From Saccoglossus kowalevskii (lineage: Eukaryota; Hemichordata; Enteropneusta; Harrimaniidae), in assembly GCF_000003605.2 (NCBI RefSeq), contig NW_003150758.1, positions 699,630-740,893 of the forward strand: a DNA stretch of 41,264 nt, written 5' to 3'. The translations under genes were made by a program, and so were the position numbers. Of the stretch, positions 23,239-34,929 are shown piece by piece. Each line of letters opens with the position of its first letter. Within the stretch, counting starts at the first letter, position 1. The notes under the pieces are model-generated. The model was not told where the DNA came from and did no database searches. It saw nothing but the letters and a program-made list of their open reading frames with translations.

Positions 23239-26200
23239 CTAACTTAATAAACTAATACTCACAGTTTTAATCTCAGTATACTCATCCAGGGCACTCTCTC
23301 CCCTATAAAAACAGAAAGGTAGTATTAGTTTTTAAGAAGTGTCCAGTGATCAGGTGAGCCCGACCTACAAGTCAAATTATCTTCAGTTTTGCTTATGGCA
23401 AAATATGTTGTGTACTGCAGAAATTACTAATAAGCTGACCAAATCGATCGTGATCAAGGTTCAACAAACGGCGAATTACTAATCTACCATATACGGCTTC
23501 ATAACGAGTATTATTCAAAGGGACCATTACAAATTGCTACTGAAATCTGTTTAAGCACTCAGGTTAACTCGACATTCAATCGTCCAAATACCAAAAGCAT
23601 TTGTCGTAATTACTGAAAACCAAATAAAATTAAGTTGAAAGGTTTCATTTTCAGAAACAAGCCACTAGCCACCTGTTATCCAATATATCTAGCATATCCA
23701 TTACTCAAACCCAACATTCTACGTAAGAACCAAAACCATGCACAAACTTACAATTCTCTTCCTATTCCTGACATCTTGAAACCACCAAATGGACTCTGAG
23801 GTTGGAGAACCGTTCCCGAGTTAACCCTGTGAATGGACGATTGAAAAGTTGTATATTCTTTATCATAAAAGGAAATATTCTCGATTGTAATTTCCTTAAT
23901 TGAACAATATTTCTACTCTTACCATACGGTTCCTGCTTGAATGGAATTGGCAATTGTCAGTGCTTTATCGATATCCTTGGTGAACACATATGCTCCTAGT
24001 CCATATGTTGTTGCATTGGCTCTTTCAATTACTTCATCGATCGTCTTAAACTTCATCAACTGCATGACTGGTCCAAATATCTACAATACAACAATGTATA
24101 TAACCATATTGATGGACGGGGTCACTTTAATTTACTCCCTATTATTGTACTCGGGTTCCTCTATTCTTTAACTAATTCTCTTTTAAACAATATTGTTACC
24201 GAAATAACATCTATATGATAAGTCTGGTTTACCCGGGCAGTAGAAACTGATAAATGTGATGTGAAATATGTAAGCGACATCTTGATGCAAAATGGTCGAC
24301 TTGTATTCTTGTCCACTGTATTCGCCTATATACTTTAACAACAACTAAACTCACACATATAAATCAATTATTTCACCTGAAATAATGCCCCATCCAGAAA
24401 TATCATCTCTACATTTCTAAGTTGATACTTGACAATGAAACATGAGAGTATTTACCTCTTCTTTAGCAATACGCATGTTATCTTCAACATTTGAAAACAC
24501 TGTGCTCTCAACAAAATAGCCTTTGTCACCATGACGACCACCTCCGCATTGTAATACAGCACCTTCTTTCTTCCCACTTTCTATTAGCTCAAGAACTCTT
24601 TCAAGTTGAACTTTGCTAACCTAGAATACATAAACACGTTTAACTAAGGCACAATGTCATTTAGAGTTCAATAATATTGTGCTATGATGTGATTAGCAGA
24701 ACGGCTCCTGCGGGGGGGGGGGCAGTTGATAAATAGCTGGGTAGGGAGGTGCCCCTGAGTGCTCAAAAGTGTGACCATTTTTAGACCTGGATAGTAGCAA
24801 AATCTATACCCATATTTATACCAAAGTATCATTTCTGTCATCATTGTTTATTCCAAATAAAACAGTTACCGTATTAGTTTGCTCTATTAGAAGATCATCT
24901 CCAATAGAAGCACATGTAAGCTAACTGGTTTCACTGAGGAATGTGCGCCGTCTTCCATTCCGTGTTAAATCTCCGTGTAATGTTGATTGCCTTGTTTAAT
25001 TTCCGGGTTGATGTATATATGGATCTGAGGCCGGAATCTGAGGTAGAGATATTCGCTCATAGAATGAGCAAAAGTATACCAAATCGGAAAAAAATTACCA
25101 ATATTTATACCTATCTTAACCAGAAATAAGACAGATACTTATATCTAAAATCCAAAAAACGAGGCCAAATTTAGGTGCACGTCCCCATTAGGCAAGTTCT
25201 ATGTATTGGCCCAGGGAACGGCTATGTGTCATTGGCTCAATGCCTAGTGACTGATAACATGTTTACAAACTAAACTTAGTGTATTGATCACCTTTAGTTT
25301 GGCGAGGAGAATTCAATTAATATACCTGTGGACCAGACTCAGTCTTTTCATCGTAAGGATCCCCAATTACACGTTTTTTTGCCCGAGCTACACTTTTCCT
25401 TACGAACTCATCATAGATGTCTTCATGTACAAAAGTACGCGTGGCAGCACAGCACACCTGTCCAACGTTTCTGAATAGAGACTGATGCGAAGCCTCTACA
25501 GAAACTTCCACTGCAAACATAATTTCGAAAAAACATATCACAAATAACTGAAAAATCAGCGAAATATATTTTGATATCACTTTTACTTAGCATCAGTACA
25601 ATATGCAAATATATATTCCTAAATAAAACAACAGTAGTGTATTATCTAGATGTTAAGTCAATGTTCTTACCATCAGCGTCGGAGAATACGATGTTTGGAC
25701 TTTTGCCTCCAAGTTCCAATGTAACTCTTTTCAGATTAGATCTTGCAGACGCTGCTTGGATAATTTTTCCTACCTATCATAGTAGAAAGCAGAGATTCTG
25801 GAGGTGAACTTTTAGATGCATGAACTCACGTGTCTAAACTTAAAGGTTCACACTAAAAGTTATACAATTATACGTGTTTGGAACAATATATATTGCATTT
25901 ATACATGCCTGCATACTGCATTAACATATCATTGACAGTAAAACACTATGACCTGTTACACACCTCAGTAGATCCAGTGAATGCAATTTTATCAACATCC
26001 ATATGTTCGGCAAGAGCACGCCCTGCAGTGGGACCATACCCAGATACAATGTTGACAACTCCTGCAGGGAATCCGGCCTAGGGATAAGTATAATACAGAG
26101 TATAATTATGATATAATACCATGTGGAAGATATGAAACACATGGGCATAAAACATATCACTCACCTCCTTGATCAACGATGCACAGTAGATTGCACTCAA

Positions 26201-29200
26201 CGGAGTCTGTTCAGCTGTTTTCACAACACACGTGCACCCACAGCACAGTGCTGCGCCAATCTTCATGAAGAGTAAATAAACGGGTGAGTTCCAAGGAATG
26301 ATCTGACCACACACACCAACTGGCTCATGTCGGGTATAGCAGAAGAAAGGCCCATCTATAAAGGACAAAGTTTGTAACTAATAAGTCGCCCAATTGTCCA
26401 CCTATAATCTGAACATTTGTTTGTTTGTTCTTACTTGATACATTATAATTCACTTATCAGGGCAGATAATATTACTTGCCTATTGGAATTGTCTTTCCAT
26501 GAATTTTATCAGCATATCCTGCGAAGTAACGGCATACCTTCGATGATCCAATAACTTCTCCTAATGCTGCCATGTATTGCTTACCGTTTTCCAGAGTGAC
26601 CATTTTCTGGTTAAAAATGAGAAATTTTTTTTTTTTCAGATTACACCCAAAACCGATTCTTAAAGAATATGATTTAAATAAGTTGTATAAAACTTACTCC
26701 CAAATACTCAGCGTCCCTTTCAACCAGATCAGATAATTTGTACAGTAGCCTTCCTCTTGCTGATGCATCCATTGTACGCCACGGTGAACCAAGTTTAAAT
26801 GCTTCTTTTGCCGCGTTCACTGCAAGGTCTATATCAGCCTGAGATAGAGTAACGTAATGTAGAATACGTGTTACATACGTGATTATTTTTACGATAATAA
26901 TATTCACAGTGTTTGACCACAGTCCTTCTATCCCCGGTCTGAAAACGGTCATTGTATTAGGTGTGAATTGGCCTCCTTCCCTGGCAAAGGCGTGCTGCTG
27001 GTATGCGCAAAGTATTGTCAAGTGATCAGTACACAGTCGGTCACTATTTTTCACATCTGTATATGGTCATATTTTAGCCGGCGAGTAGTTCTTTAATTTA
27101 TCTAATTTACCAGCACATTTTCGTAACAAATTGTCATACCCAGAAATTTTTCGTGTTTGACCAATATTTGTCTTCGATTTTGACATTTTATGATCGAAAC
27201 ATATCATTAAAAATTGGTGGGCTGATTTGTTTTTGCCAAACCGCATTTTATTAATGTCTAATTTGGCGATTTTTATTGATGCTTTTTTCGACGACGTTTT
27301 GATACGCTATTCACTGCTAAACAAAATCAAAAACAAAAATTGTTTTATACTGGTGTATCGAATAAAGTCATTAGTTATTGCATAGTTTACTTGAATAGTT
27401 ATGAACCCCCAAGAATCAGAAATATCACAGGTATTTCGTTCGACCACATCGACAACCATTTTGACAAGATTTGTTTAGGAATGTCAGCATGTTGGTACAC
27501 GCCGTTTTTCCCTAGAAACTAGAAGATGAACATAATTCCCGATATTAATCTATACATGGCAGAAACTAGATGTTTATGAGTTGGTAGGCTCGTTTTGGTA
27601 CGTATAGGAGTTCAAAAATTTTCATATTGCTAATTTTGCTTACTTGTTTTGTTTACGTTGTAGTTGCCTGTAATATAAGGTCAAAGTGACGTCATACAAT
27701 AAGATATCGCTTTGCATGACGGTAAATTTACCGATTTTAATGAATATTCTGACGGTATCGTAATTTGTTGACCGGTAGAGGACGGTTTGTTTACCCACAA
27801 CGCGGTTCGAGACAAAAGAACGCTAGATATTTCCAGACCGGTGATAGAGGGACTGTGGTTTGACAATCGACTCTAACATTGTCTTTGGTTCGACTCAAAC
27901 AATATATAGTTAGCCATGGAGCAATTCGACACTTATTATAGTTGATAGGATTACGTAATTGATTTCCACTGTGTCATTGTAGAATACATATTAGTGTAAT
28001 TGAAAATTAAAAATAAAAAATAAAATATTTCCATCCTATTAGCCCAATATTATCGTTATACTTCGGCAATTTAATTCGTTGACAAGAACTAGAACAAGCT
28101 ACCACAATGCTTGATTATTGTTTTGATAATGTTGGTTCACTCACTTTATCGCCTTCCTGTACATCACATATCTTTTCTTCATTGGTTGGATTTAAAACTG
28201 CAAATGTCTTGCCACTAACAGAATTCACAAATTCATTATTTATGAAAATCTGAAAAACACAATAAATAACAAAAATACCAAAACAGACAGACTAATGATG
28301 GTCAAGTAGTAATATTAATTCAGAATTGTGCATGGCAACCTTTAAAGCTCACATTAAATATTTAAATTGGAGGACACATTTATGCTTAATATAAGATAAA
28401 CAAGAGAAATCCCGAAATTGTTTTAAACGTATTGTTATGCAAATTAATTGTAACACGTTTACAGTTATATTACATTTACATTAAATTATGTAACTATTAT
28501 TTACCTTGTACAATGAGTACATGTACTAGTATATGTATCATTGAAGCACTGTAATTGTTAGCCTGACGAGGTCGCGTGTGTTGCGCCCTCCAAATGTAAT
28601 TGTGTTCTAATAGCAAATAAATGTTTGCAAATTTTTATTTTCCATTGTTATCTTGCAAAGGAATGTCTAGACCACCATACCCTTGATATGCAGGCGGCCA
28701 TAGCGTATCGTTGTTCACAAACAAACGTCTACACATGAGCCTTTGCGTTTTTAGCGTGCGCAGTAATCGTCGGACTCAAATCATGTGCGCGCAGGTGACG
28801 ACCCCTCCGCTTTAAGTGTAACAGAAAATATTTCGCAGTTATTTATGAACTCTCATGTTATTTGGTCAACGCATGAACAGCTCTTCCAATACTGTGATTT
28901 ACTACTCCCTGTTAATTTGAAAACTGTTAATTTTATTCCGGGGTTACGTGCAAAGTACTGATTAAGATGTTTTGATTACAGGGAGGTTTTTTATACAGAT
29001 CACTGAAAGCTGGCATCGAAAGTACACAATTTACTGTTGTGCCTGGAGACGGTAGGATGGGAATCTTGTTTAAATCGGAGGGGTCGTAACTTGGGCACGA
29101 GTCCTGGGCGACGATAACAACGCAGACTAAAAACACAAAGGGATATGTTTGTAAACAGCGACACGCTGTGGCTGTTTTTGCGCATACGTAGATGAAGCAC

Positions 29201-30498
29201 ACCCCCCCCCCCCGCTTTAAATTCGACGGATTATTTGAGAGGTTGGAATGATAAAAATAATTTGCCTATAAATAAATGTCATTTATTACCGGCGATTAAA
29301 AAAATTGAACTTCATTAAAAACCTAACAACAATTTCGAATTGCACTTTATAATACTCGTGGTGAACTTTTATTGATTCGCTCCGACGACTTAACTATGAA
29401 TGGTAGATGTTATTCAACATATTTATTTTGGTGGCTCTACCGAATAAAATAAATAAATAGAGCAGCGGCGAGTTATATGCATTACAAGTGAGCTGCAGAC
29501 ACACCCGCTTATTTAAAAATCAGTGTCTAACAACATCTCCTGCAGCCCCAGTACCTAACGACGCCCTCTCGACTGGAGGTATGTGTTGAAAAGTAATACT
29601 AAGTTATTGCGGTGTGCGCAATACGATGAACAGCTTGTTATGTTTTTAAAATCACTTCACCCATTGAAGATACACCCCTAAATGAGATGATTTCATCTCA
29701 TGGAAAGAATCTGTCGTCCTGGGCGATAGCGATAACAATGAGACGAGTGTTAAGGGGTACACTGTATTATATGATAATGATAGACCAACTATCACACGAA
29801 ACAAAATACAAATCATTCTAAAATAACTTACTAATACCCTATTCTGGATTCATTGACCCGAATGAAAAAAATAGCTTTGCGATAAATATGCAAAGTTGAT
29901 TGTAACTTCGGGTTGAAACGAAATTTAAATATGTCGTAAATTATCTAAGGTAATAACCCCCAAAGTAGGACGTAGAGGTTACAACTTCCAAAGATAGTCT
30001 GTTTCGATGGATTGTCACTTAAGCCTTTCTTCAGAATAATAAATTCTCAATGTTGGTCGGTCTTTCTTCAAAGGATATGTTTCTTCCAACTGAATGTATC
30101 CCGTTTATAGCTTGACAGGTGTCAACAAGCGAGAAAATAAAAAAGCAATAGGGAAGGAGTCCAGAGACGGAACAGCCATCACCATCATCGACATTGGCTG
30201 TTTATCCTATTGATTTAGCATTTTAGCTGACTGATAACAAATGTCAAACTATCTGCACGTTCTGAATAGGATTAAAACAGGAGTTGTAAGCGGAAATTGT
30301 CACACGTCGATGTAAACACTGACACTTTCCCGCATAGTGGCAGAATAACCCAACCTCGGCTGTAGTGGCGGAGATGATACTAGATTTGACCGTATTGTTG
30401 TTCATATAAACGCTTCTTTCATTCTCATTCTGAGGAACAAAACATAGATACTTCACCTGGGTGTACTTCACATCTGGCTTGTCTACTTTTGCAGTCAT
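23239..30498 (-). CDS. Aldehyde dehydrogenase, ALDH1 type, complete
   Basis: NAD(P)+-dependent oxidation of aldehydes to acids; the short N-terminus without a targeting peptide suggests the cytosol. Twelve exons, in order of transcription: 30498-30457, 28249-28145, 26838-26698, 26606-26480, 26355-26165, 26077-25964, 25773-25671, 25510-25326, 24620-24456, 24080-23923, 23826-23752 and 23302-23239. They give 489 residues, against about 500 for the family. Conserved residues: Asn161 (PWNSP), Lys184/Glu187 (VVKTAEQTP), general base Glu260 (LELGGKSP), catalytic Cys294 (GQVCCAATR), Glu391/Phe393 (KEEIFGPV), then [10 protein letters not shown]. The segment around 165-186 is unusual ([20 protein letters not shown]). 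Intron 4 has a GC donor. The last exon contains a GTGAGT that could be a donor, so an alternative C-terminus is possible. The ATG is chosen because [14 protein letters not shown] joins in phase to IFINNEF. Retinal versus general aldehyde substrate cannot be told here. Confidence 0.93.
26356..26479 (-). other. GC-AG intron 4 of the aldehyde dehydrogenase gene
   Basis: The donor reads ATAG|GCAAGT and the acceptor TTTATAG|ATGG. Only this GC donor joins the exons to give the family-expected TIPIDGPFF in frame. The alternative GT four bases downstream breaks the frame. AG|GCAAGT is the known strong context for GC donors. Confidence 0.8.
26839..28144 (-). other. Intron 2 of the aldehyde dehydrogenase gene, with CRE-like site
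   Basis: No extra exon was recognised. A full CRE-like palindrome TGACGTCA lies at 27687-27694, directly after AGGTCAAAG (a nuclear-receptor half-site-like string). The 61-codon frame at 27681-27866 has no family resemblance. Confidence 0.3.
28250..30456 (-). other. Intron 1 of the aldehyde dehydrogenase gene
   Basis: A 2.2 kb intron separates the 14-codon first coding exon from the rest. It contains a C-rich run at about 29202-29214, a 9-bp-arm hairpin ATGAGATGA/TCATCTCAT at 29682-29701, and less AT-rich stretches near 28560-28820. No exon was recognised. Confidence 0.45.
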
Positions 30499-30689
30499 TT
30501 TTCGTTTATACGTTGGGGTATATTAATCTTGTCTATTCGTCCTACAACAGTGCCTACTGACGCACGAAGTCACCTGATATATCAGCTGTTTGACCTCGTG
30601 ACAGGGTTCATGGCCGTTGTTCAACTGGAAAAGTGCCTAGTATTTGAGTTGGTTGTCGTGGTATGATTTTTTAACAATATAGTATGGTT

Positions 30690-31235
30690 TTAAACATTGT
30701 AAAAAATATGGATAAATTAATCAATGAAGGTCAAACAGCATTTATTAAGAATAGATCAATAGGTGACTGTGTTCGTGTCATTGAGGGAATTATGAATACA
30801 CAAAAAATTATGAAAAATATGGGGTGCTTTTAACTATTGATTTCCAAAAAATCTTTGATAGTCTTGAATGGGATTTTATGTTCAGTTGTCTACGTAAATT
30901 CAACTTTGGTCCCTCTTTGTTAGGTTGGTTACAGGCCTTTTATTTAAATCCATCTGGTTGTGTGATGAATAGTGGACAGTCAACAGGTTATTTTCCCTTT
31001 CTAGGGGAGTCAGACAGGGGGATCCCCTATCGCCCATTTTTTTCATCCTGTCTTTAGAAACACTTTTGATAAAGCTGCAATATGACAATGGAATCAGGGG
31101 GATTAATATTGGTGGTTTTGAAATAAAACATTCTGCGTATGCTGATGACCCCACCTGCTTTATGTCAGACCTTCGTGCTGCTGAGAACCTCTTCACTCTT
31201 CTTCACCAATTCTCAGTTTTTCATGTTTAAAAATA
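30690..31235 (+). mobile_element. LINE reverse transcriptase remnant
   Basis: Frames interrupted by stops and shifts read as a non-LTR reverse transcriptase. In order: INEGQTAFIKNRSIGDCVRV near 30722-30780, LLTIDFQKIFDSLEWDFMF at about 30827-30880 (first catalytic Asp region), a block at about 30990-31060 where a frameshift splits the usual RQGDPLSPI-like motif, IFFILSLETLL, the catalytic AYADD at about 31137-31151, and a partial LKINKS-like thumb near 31228. Upstream endonuclease and 3' tail are absent. The L1/Tx1-like flavour is from memory. It lies about 200 bp upstream of the aldehyde dehydrogenase start codon, in opposite orientation. Confidence 0.8.
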
Positions 31236-31679
31236 AACAAAAGCGTATGTACGTCCTAGGTATGGCATAATACAGTTTCATGTCGCAACAATATAACAGC
31301 AGTCGCCCAATAATCGATCAGATGAGAACACTACTTTATAAACTTTAATAGTAATCATTTTTGCACTACTAGACTACATGCAATATATATCAAATTTTGC
31401 GAGCAAGCACTTTGCACGATTGCACAGTAATCGTAACATGCATAAAAAACACATGATCAAGTGACTACAACCATCAATAAGTCATGTTTGTGTGTATTTT
31501 TTTTAAAACGATATACATATATAGTTTTTTGTAAAGAATAATCATGTTTTTACTGAACTTCAAACCTTTCGTGATCAAATAATTGTGACCTTCAAAACTT
31601 AATTCAAATTAATAAACTGAAACATACAATAACATCTTTAAACTTATTTTTGTTGATATAAATTAACGTGCCAATCTCT
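31236..31679. other. Spacer, no gene recognised
   Basis: AT-rich sequence between the LINE remnant and the first unit of the acidic-peptide array; nothing recognisable. Confidence 0.4.
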
Positions 31680-31844
31680 TGCAAAGCGACCTCCTAAATT
31701 ACAAAAGAATCACTTTTAAATCTCTCATGGTAATCACAATCGTGGTTGCACAGCTTAGCAACGTAGTTCAAAAACGAAATGAACGACGAAATGACATATG
31801 TATACGCTTTGTATGAAGAAACGAATACACGAACAAACAAACTG

Positions 31845-31886
31845 GCAACCGGCGGTATCATCCTACGCACATTCATATACATATAA
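31845..31886 (+). promoter_or_regulatory. Core promoter of acidic-peptide copy 1
   Basis: GGCGGTATCATCCTACGCACA followed by a TATA-like TATACATATAA at 31876-31886. The same arrangement precedes all other copies. Transcription should start about 30 bases downstream. Confidence 0.6.
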
Positions 31887-31909
31887 TGATTGACAGAACT
31901 CAAAAAAAA

Positions 31910-31995
31910 TACCACATCAGTTTGTGAACAATATACAGGTATCCTGAATTCAGTGTGCATTATCATTGTTTCGTCACAGAAAAACAATCAGCAAG
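31910..31995 (+). other. Non-coding exon 1 of acidic-peptide copy 1
   Basis: Conserved segment containing TACAGGTATCCTGAATTCAG and no ATG, ending AGCAAG before the donor GCAAGTAAT. The start is estimated from the TATA position. The intron is 31996-32445, ending TTTACACAG. Confidence 0.55.
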
Positions 31996-32459
31996 GCAAG
32001 TAATATTTAGTTTATATAATAATGCTATGTGATCACTTTCACTTTCTTTGAATGTGGCCATACATACATTGTGACAAAAAAGAGATTGAGAACTGTTACG
32101 CGCAGATTGAGAACTGTAACACGCAAACATCTGTTCTGCAGCTTTTATCTTGTAAAAATTAGCATTTGTGTGTAAAAGAACATGAGCGCGACGTGACATT
32201 TTCAATTTATCATAGCCACGATTACCAGGAGATTTTTGTGTAATAGCATTTAATAAATATAGCCCAGGAGTTGTGGCATAGGTACTCACTTCGTGCAGTC
32301 ATGAATTATTTGAATAAAATAGCCATCCTATATGCGTTTCAGACATAATAACAACGCACTATGGAACAATGTTTCATAAACCTGACTATATAATAATATA
32401 AATAAAAAACATGACACTTTCTATATATTGTACATATTTACACAGGGTTCATCAATAAC

Positions 32460-32654
32460 ATGGCAGCAAGACGACTGATTCTGTTGTTAGCAATTATCGG
32501 CATAGCTGTGGCCTTAGAAGACCTACAGGAAGCTATAGCGTTTTGGGCCGAGGAACAAGGGACATTGATGGAACATCACCCAAATGTTGCAGAAGAATAT
32601 TGGTCAGAGGTCGAAAATATTTTAGAAAATGATGCAAATGTTAATGGTGCGTAG
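32460..32654 (+). CDS. Acidic secreted peptide, copy 1 (64 aa), unknown family
   Basis: I do not recognise this family. Residues 1-18 (MAARRLILLLAIIGIAVA) form a typical signal peptide: a basic n-region, a hydrophobic core and an AVA cleavage motif. The predicted mature 46 residues contain 10 Glu, 2 Asp, no Lys or Arg and no Cys. Net charge is about -12, with helical-looking spacing and an aromatic pair around the EEYW segment. No dibasic processing site is present. Start context is AACATGG (A at -3, G at +4). Coding is confined to one exon, behind a 5' UTR intron. The three other copies support the reading frame. The function may be extracellular (ion binding, partner to a cationic peptide, defence, secretion product); none of these is shown by the sequence. 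Confidence 0.8.
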   Translation: MAARRLILLLAIIGIAVALEDLQEAIAFWAEEQGTLMEHHPNVAEEYWSEVENILENDANVNGA

Positions 32655-32717
32655 ATGCTGAATACAACTACCTTCCAATGACTGGCAGAGAATGTCTTAG
32701 ATACCCTGAAGCGTTGA

Positions 32718-32728
32718 AATAAAATAAA
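32718..32728 (+). terminator. Poly(A) signals of acidic-peptide copy 1
   Basis: Overlapping AATAAA hexamers at 32718-32723 and 32723-32728, about 65 bases after the stop, in a 3' UTR that is conserved with copy 4. Confidence 0.7.
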
Positions 32729-32729
32729 T

Positions 32730-34120
32730 GGAAATGAAATATATTATTGTTTCACATATTTAGTGAGTTGGTGAATGAGTGAGCGGTTGGTGGACGTACA
32801 TAAAAGTTGACTTATTTGAATGAATACAATAAATAGACGCAATAATTTTTTGAATATAATATAATTTTAAGAGATACGTATCTTGGTATTTGGTTTAGCA
32901 TGCATAAATATTTCCTGACTTAAATAATAAATTTAAATTTAAGTTAATTTTACGATATGCAGTTTGATAAAACTGTGTAAATATCTGCAAATTATTTGAG
33001 TTCAATTAAACTGCAAAAAAATTGAATGACTCCACTTATCAGATCAACCAAGGTGTGAGCGCATGGGTGTACACGCGCACATTGTTTTTATGTTGTGGTA
33101 GTAATTTCTAGGCATATTAGATAGAGAATGGATGACCGTGCGTTGCATAATTGTCAGACCCATGCCCCAATATTAGCCCTCCTTTGTGTGGTCATTGGTT
33201 TACTAAAGCAACACGTCACCCATCTGTCGTTTATCTCAGGTCAAAGCTACCTAAGAGTACAAAATCAAAGACAACGGGAGCAGAGTCAACGTAAAAAGCA
33301 TTGTCAATGTGACAAATGTGTCGGATTTGTTTTCAAAGCAGGGATTTTGAATGTACGCTTTGATTAACCACCCAAGATTCCCAGCAGGTGGAATAGTTTG
33401 GCAATTTCTAAATACCTAAACCTACAATCTATTATTACCTGAATACCACGTGATCTATAGAAGCGGGATCAGTCTCTCTTCAAATGTTTTCGCTACGTTC
33501 TGTGATATATTAATTTTAACTTGGTCTTTTGGGCTTTCACACTCTTTGAATTCAGGGACCCCAAATATATTTCAGATCTCTCCACGAACATCGGGTCAGA
33601 CTTTTGGGGAGGTAACAGACATGAATAAAACAAAAATCATTGACACGGAAATTGCAATACAAAATAACAACTTGGATTAATTTACATCTAATATAAATAT
33701 TATTCAGCATATAGTTGGCCTGTGTGACGAGGCAGTAGCCATCCTGGTTGTATAGTTAAAAATTCAGCATTCACTTGGTAAAAAAAACGAACACACTAAA
33801 AAAACTAGCAGAAATGATGTGAATGTAAAGAAACTATATACAATTAAGATAAAGACATGAGTAACTATACACAGAAAGCTCAAAATAAATGAGGCTTTAC
33901 CCTCCTTGACCTCAGGGACCTCCATAATTACAAAATAATCGAGATCTTTCCATGAACACATGGCCCAGGCCCATTGGTGTGATATGGCAATCGCCACTTT
34001 GGTTGCACTAGTTAGCAAGCCAGTTCTTGCTTGGAAAACTAAATGAACACAACTAAATCATGCCCAAATATCTAGCAGAGACGAAACTAAATAAATGAAA
34101 AAACAAACAAACTAACAACT
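32730..34120. other. Spacer between copies 1 and 2, itself repeated
   Basis: It contains the shared downstream block (33122-33270) and two related upstream blocks in succession (about 33480-33780 and 33890-34060). This suggests that the upstream part of unit 2 was duplicated on its own. The open frames seen here lie in these non-coding repeats and are not conserved between units. Confidence 0.5.
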
Positions 34121-34153
34121 GGTGGTATTATCCTACGCACATTTATATATACA
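34121..34153 (+). promoter_or_regulatory. Core promoter of acidic-peptide copy 2
   Basis: GGTGGTATTATCCTACGCACA then TATATATACA at 34144-34153, matching copies 1, 3 and 4. Confidence 0.6.
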
Positions 34154-34174
34154 TTGATTGACAGAATTCAAGAA

Positions 34175-34268
34175 TATCACAGCAGTTTGTGAACATTACA
34201 CAGGTATCCTGAATCCAGTGTGCATCATCGTTCGCTTGTCACAAAAAACTATTACCAGCATTACCAAG
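34175..34268 (+). other. Non-coding exon 1 of acidic-peptide copy 2
   Basis: Matches the first exons of the other copies (CACAGGTATCCTGAATCCAG) and ends ACCAAG before the GC donor GCAAGTAAT. Intron 34269-34635. Start estimated. Confidence 0.5.
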
Positions 34269-34649
34269 GCAAGTAATTTTTAGTTTTATTTACTAATTAT
34301 ACATAATAATTTTCACATTCTTTGAATGGAATCATACACTTGAATCTGGCTGTGGCAGTTTTTGTAGGGTAAAGAGCAGACATTTTGTGAAAAACAACAT
34401 GAGCAGTCATGAGTACCGGGCAATGTTGCTAGATCATTGAGTAATAACCTTAAATAAGAATCGTCTGAGAGATATGGCATTTGAGCTCATGGCGAAAAGC
34501 CACTTCACGTAAATAATTTTTTAAAAATAGCAATTTCCTCGGCACTCGAAGCATGATAACAACACATAATGGAACAATATTACAAAAACATGATTATAAT
34601 ATTTAAGTATTGAAACATTACACATATTTACACAGGTTTTTTTAATAGC

Positions 34650-34846
34650 ATGGCAGCAAAACGAATTATATTCTGTTGTTGGCAATTATCAGCATAGCAG
34701 CGGCCTCAATTGACCTTCATGCAGCTGAAGTGGAATTTGCTGAAGACGACGCAAAATTTATGGAAAATTATCCAATAATTTCAGGACAATTCTTGTCAGA
34801 GCTCGAAGACGATGTGGAGAATGCTGAGGCAAATAATGACTGGTAG
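34650..34846 (+). pseudogene. Acidic-peptide copy 2, frameshifted in the signal peptide
   Basis: The start codon and first codons match the family, but two extra bases around 34666-34671 shift the frame. Translation from the ATG then ends at a TAG after 15 codons. The remaining sequence, read in the shifted frame, still looks like an acidic mature peptide and runs open to TAG at 34844-34846. Promoter, first exon, GC donor, acceptor and AATAAA (34917-34926) are all still present, so inactivation looks recent. An assembly indel is the alternative. Confidence 0.8.
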
Positions 34847-34916
34847 AGGCTAAACACAACTACTTTTGATTGACAGGTATAAAATGTTGTAGATAATCTG
34901 CTGATGTATTGAATTA

Positions 34917-34926
34917 AATAAATAAA
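34917..34926 (+). terminator. Poly(A) signals after copy 2
   Basis: Two overlapping AATAAA hexamers at 34917-34922 and 34921-34926, in the family-conserved position. Confidence 0.55.
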
Positions 34927-34929
34927 TAG

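Noticed and set aside
27800-27895. tRNA-like T-loop strings GGTTCGAG and GGTTCGACT
   Set aside because: No matching A box, acceptor stem or cloverleaf could be folded around either.
31694-32289. Minus-strand ORFs over the promoter, exon 1 and intron of array copy 1
   Set aside because: They are not conserved as frames in the other units, while the plus-strand promoter, splice and coding signals are.
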